This document shows, in pieces, positions 12,459 to 13,830 of a stretch of DNA of 13,830 nucleotides (position 1 is its first letter; each line of letters starts with the position of its first letter). The notes below the pieces were generated by a model. The model was not told the DNA's origin and ran no database searches. It saw only the letters and a program-made list of their open reading frames with translations. The stretch is taken from the NCBI GenBank assembly GCA_002329395.1, contig DCTQ01000075.1:1-13830 (forward strand), written 5' to 3'. The position numbers and the translations under genes are program-made. Origin of the DNA: Candidatus Avelusimicrobium alvi. GTDB lineage: Bacteria; Elusimicrobiota; Elusimicrobia; Elusimicrobiales; Elusimicrobiaceae.

Positions 12459-12464
12459 ATGATA
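12459..12464 (-). promoter_or_regulatory. -10 box of the dGTPase-like gene
   Basis: On the minus strand TATCAT is followed by six bases (AATTTT) and then the ATG, the same geometry as at pheS and the YjbQ-family gene. No Shine-Dalgarno. It abuts the coaD -10 candidate on the other strand. Confidence 0.35.
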
Positions 12465-12465
12465 C

Positions 12466-12500
12466 CATAATATAGAAGGCCCCCGCACGGGCCGCAGGAG
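12466..12500 (+). promoter_or_regulatory. coaD -10 candidate, leader hairpin and ribosome site
   Basis: CATAAT (12466-12471) is the best -10 candidate, giving a leader of about 28 nt. A hairpin GGCCC(CCGCAC)GGGCC lies at 12478-12493 and is followed at once by AGGAG (12496-12500), five bases before the ATG. Unlike its divergent neighbour, coaD therefore has a normal ribosome site. Confidence 0.45.
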
Positions 12501-12505
12501 CAGAA

Positions 12506-12991
12506 ATGACCGATATTCCCGCCGTTTATGCAGGAAGTTTTGACCCCGTAACCAACGGACATATGGACGTAGCCCGCCGCGCGCGCGACGTGTTTGGCTC
12601 GGTTGTCGTGTTGCTGATTGGCAACGGATGCAAGCGGCCGCTGTTTGACGAAGCGGAGCGGCTGGCCCTCTTGCAGGAAGCGTTTAAAGGGGAACGGGGA
12701 ATTCGGGTGGAGCACGCCCGGGGCCTGCTGACCGATTATTTGAAAGCCAATAACCTGCGCGTGTTGGTGCGCGGTCTGCGCGGCGCGCCGGATTTGGAAC
12801 ATGAACTGTTAAACGCGCATTACAATAAACTTTTCTATTCGCAGGCGGAGACGGTATTCCTGCCGGCGCGGGCCGAATACGGGTTTTTAAGCTCGTCGGC
12901 GGTGCGCGAAGCGGTGCGTTACGGGGCGGATGTGTCCCCGCTGGTGCCTGCCTGCGTGGCGCGGGCGTTAAAAGCCAAACTGTCCGACTGA
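12506..12991 (+). CDS. coaD: Pantetheine-phosphate adenylyltransferase
   Basis: 161 residues, the usual size of CoaD, which transfers AMP from ATP to 4'-phosphopantetheine, the penultimate step of coenzyme A synthesis in the cytoplasm. The nucleotidyltransferase signature YAGSFDPVTNGHMD at the N-terminus contains the (T/H)xGH motif, here TNGH. RGLRG (usual VRGLRAxxDFEYE, here GAPDLEHE) and the C-terminal SSSAVREAVRYGADVSPLVP (ISSTxVRE family motif) are also present. The start has AGGAG at ideal spacing. Monocistronic; a terminator-like hairpin follows at 13027. Confidence 0.96.
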   Translation: MTDIPAVYAGSFDPVTNGHMDVARRARDVFGSVVVLLIGNGCKRPLFDEAERLALLQEAFKGERGIRVEHARGLLTDYLKANNLRVLVRGLRGAPDLEHELLNAHYNKLFYSQAETVFLPARAEYGFLSSSAVREAVRYGADVSPLVPACVARALKAKLSD

Positions 12992-13026
12992 CATTTTTAT
13001 AAAAACACTCTTCCCGGCGGCCCAAT

Positions 13027-13043
13027 AAGCCCCGGGCTTTTTT
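13027..13043 (+). terminator. Terminator candidate after coaD
   Basis: AAGCC (13027-13031) and GGCTT (13035-13039) with a 3-nt loop, followed by T to 13043. The stem is short but GC-rich next to six T, so it plausibly ends the coaD transcript. Confidence 0.55.
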
Positions 13044-13057
13044 GTGCCCCGACGGCA

Positions 13058-13063
13058 TATAAT
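13058..13063 (+). promoter_or_regulatory. -10 box before the gene-free region
   Basis: A perfect TATAAT lies 15 bases after the coaD terminator. No reading frame starts just after it, so it would drive an untranslated RNA. No convincing -35 is seen at 17 bp. Confidence 0.4.
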
Positions 13064-13401
13064 GTAAAAGGCCTAGTGTTAAAATGGGCCTTTTATCCGG
13101 TTGCCCGGTCCCGCCAAGTTTACTAAAATATATATGGAGACGGATAAAAGGAGCCTTTGAATGTACTGCGCCAGAATGCAAAAATTTGCGTGCCAGTGCT
13201 TGCCCCAGCGGTTAAAACCGCAGACGGCGGGGTACACGGCCGTTTTCCTTAATTCCGCCTCTCTTGTCCCTTCCCTTTTCCTTCAAGTTTTCAGAAATAT
13301 CCAAGCCGTTTCCTATTCCATTTATCTGCAGTGTCAATCAGTCCCATTTTCATATAGGGCCAAAAACCGAATTCATCTAGGTCTTTTGGCCCTATTTTTT
13401 T
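13064..13401 (+). ncRNA. Possible structured RNA or long leader
   Basis: This stretch has no credible protein gene. It begins just after a TATAAT and ends at a strong terminator. Within it: TAAAAGGCC pairing with GGCCTTTTA near 13065-13096 (loop of about 13 nt with AG and an A4 tract), GCGGT(TAAA)ACCGC near 13208-13221, ACGGC/GCCGT at 13224-13243 followed by TTTTCCTT, and the terminator stem at 13354-13395. A nine-codon frame at 13134-13160 ends TGA directly against an ATG at 13161 that has AGGAG upstream, so short leader peptides are possible. It could be a small RNA, an attenuated leader of the exported-protein gene, or plain spacer. A known riboswitch class was not recognised. Confidence 0.35.
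13354..13401 (+). terminator. Strong intrinsic terminator upstream of the last gene
   Basis: A perfect 12-bp stem (ATAGGGCCAAAA at 13354-13365 with TTTTGGCCCTAT at 13384-13395) encloses an 18-nt loop containing ACC and GGT, which could add three pairs, and is followed by seven T (13395-13401). It stands 38 bases before the ATG of the exported-protein gene, so either that gene has a promoter in the remaining 37 bases or the terminator regulates it. Confidence 0.85.
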
Positions 13402-13438
13402 ACCGTGGCATTTTGAATAATTTAATAGAGGAGAAATT

Positions 13439-13830
13439 ATGAAAACATTACTGTCGCTGTTATTAAGCGTAAGTATTTTGGTCAGCAGCGTTACCCCGTC
13501 GCTGGCGCAGCTCATCCCTGCCGGCCGCCAAGTGGTTAAGGGTGTGGTGCAAAGCGGCGCCGAAGCCGCCGCCGGCCGCACCGGCAAACAACTGCTGGAA
13601 GGAGCGGTTAAACAGGGTATTTCCGCCAGCCCGTCCGTCGCTGCCGCCGCCCGTTTCTCCTCTTCCGCGTCTTCCGTGCCGTTGGTTTCCGGTGTTCCCG
13701 CGGTTTCCTCCGTTGCTTCTTCCGATTTACGCCTGGCGGTGGACCGCACCATCCAGCAGCAGCTGGCCCTGACCGGCAACGATATCCGCGCTTTAGTCAA
13801 AGCCGGCGAGGTGGAAGGCCTGGCCGCCCG
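13439..13830 (+). CDS. Exported Ala/Ser-rich protein, 5' part (runs off the window)
   Basis: An open frame of 130 codons from the ATG at 13439 with no stop before the window end, so the gene is partial. The start has GAGGAG seven bases upstream. Residues 1-23 are a clear Sec signal peptide (MKTLLSLLLSVSILVSSV, cleavage after SLA, mature QLIPAGRQ). The mature part seen is low in complexity: an Ala/Gly helix with Gly-Arg/Lys (VVKGVVQSGAEAAAGRTGKQ), a Ser/Ala/Val stretch (SSSASSVPLVSGVPAVSSVASS), then an amphipathic segment (LRLAVDRTIQQQLALTGNDI). Not recognised. Large Ala-rich exported proteins of unknown role are plausible in Elusimicrobia, but this is inference. Its ribosome-site segment resembles that of the ankyrin-like gene at 10537. 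Confidence 0.85.
   Translation, partial: MKTLLSLLLSVSILVSSVTPSLAQLIPAGRQVVKGVVQSGAEAAAGRTGKQLLEGAVKQGISASPSVAAAARFSSSASSVPLVSGVPAVSSVASSDLRLAVDRTIQQQLALTGNDIRALVKAGEVEGLAA

Noticed and set aside
12453..12488. Twelve-codon N-terminal extension of the dGTPase-like gene
   Set aside because: The added residues do not resemble the family and would run through the divergent promoter region. MIKNPFKDE is the better start.
13161..13442. 93-codon plus-strand frame with an AGGAG site upstream
   Set aside because: It runs through the strong terminator at 13354-13401 and into the start of the exported-protein gene, and its composition is not protein-like. A shorter leader peptide starting here remains possible and is mentioned with the RNA candidate.
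13291..13800. 169-codon minus-strand frame
   Set aside because: It is antisense to the exported-protein gene and crosses the terminator. Only the last twenty or so residues look protein-like, which may be chance or a small decayed remnant.

Overview
The window reads as chromosomal DNA from a bacterium of the Elusimicrobiota (gut lineage, Elusimicrobium-like). The basis is the style of the type IV pilin-like gene at the left end (very short leader, [24 protein letters not shown] core, AVEKAR helix, Cys-rich C-terminus) and small exported proteins with no family I recognise. This placement is inference from memory of that phylum, not a search result. DNA is moderately GC-rich, coding is dense, and intergenic spaces are short and AT-rich.

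Layout. 1-625: pilin-like gene with a sigma70-type promoter and a terminator shared with the convergent operon. 632-4402 (minus strand): five-gene operon zapA-like, rarA, xseA, xseB, tlyA, covering cell division, replication/recombination, exonuclease VII and rRNA 2'-O-methylation. 4403-4621: intergenic space with strong palindromes resembling a small dispersed repeat. 4622-8321 (plus): pheS, pheT and a coiled-coil gene resembling a ZapB-type partner of ZapA. 8403-9207 (minus): YbgC-type thioesterase and YjbQ-family gene. 9270-10199 (plus): single-pass membrane protein with tandem short helical repeats, unknown function. 10259-10332: tRNA-Gly(GCC) with its own promoter and terminator. 10376-11214: leader rich in small hairpins, then a secreted ankyrin-like protein. 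11331-12452 (minus): dGTPase-like HD hydrolase. 12506-12991 (plus): coaD. 12992-13438: 447 bases without a credible protein gene, holding a promoter-like box, several hairpins and a strong intrinsic terminator. 13439 to the window end: 5' part of a gene for an exported Ala/Ser-rich protein.

Most genes are housekeeping. Three things lie outside ordinary annotation. First, a consistent promoter geometry places the -10 box 6-8 nt before the start codon, with no Shine-Dalgarno, at the first gene of several transcription units, suggesting leaderless mRNAs; genes inside operons do have Shine-Dalgarno sequences. Second, related hairpin/A-tract elements (AAAAGGCCTAG, CTAGGTC) occur in the regions before the two exported-protein genes, which also share similar ribosome-binding segments. 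Third, there is a possible structured RNA of about 340 nt before the last gene. I saw no CRISPR array, transposase, phage gene or recognisable defence system.
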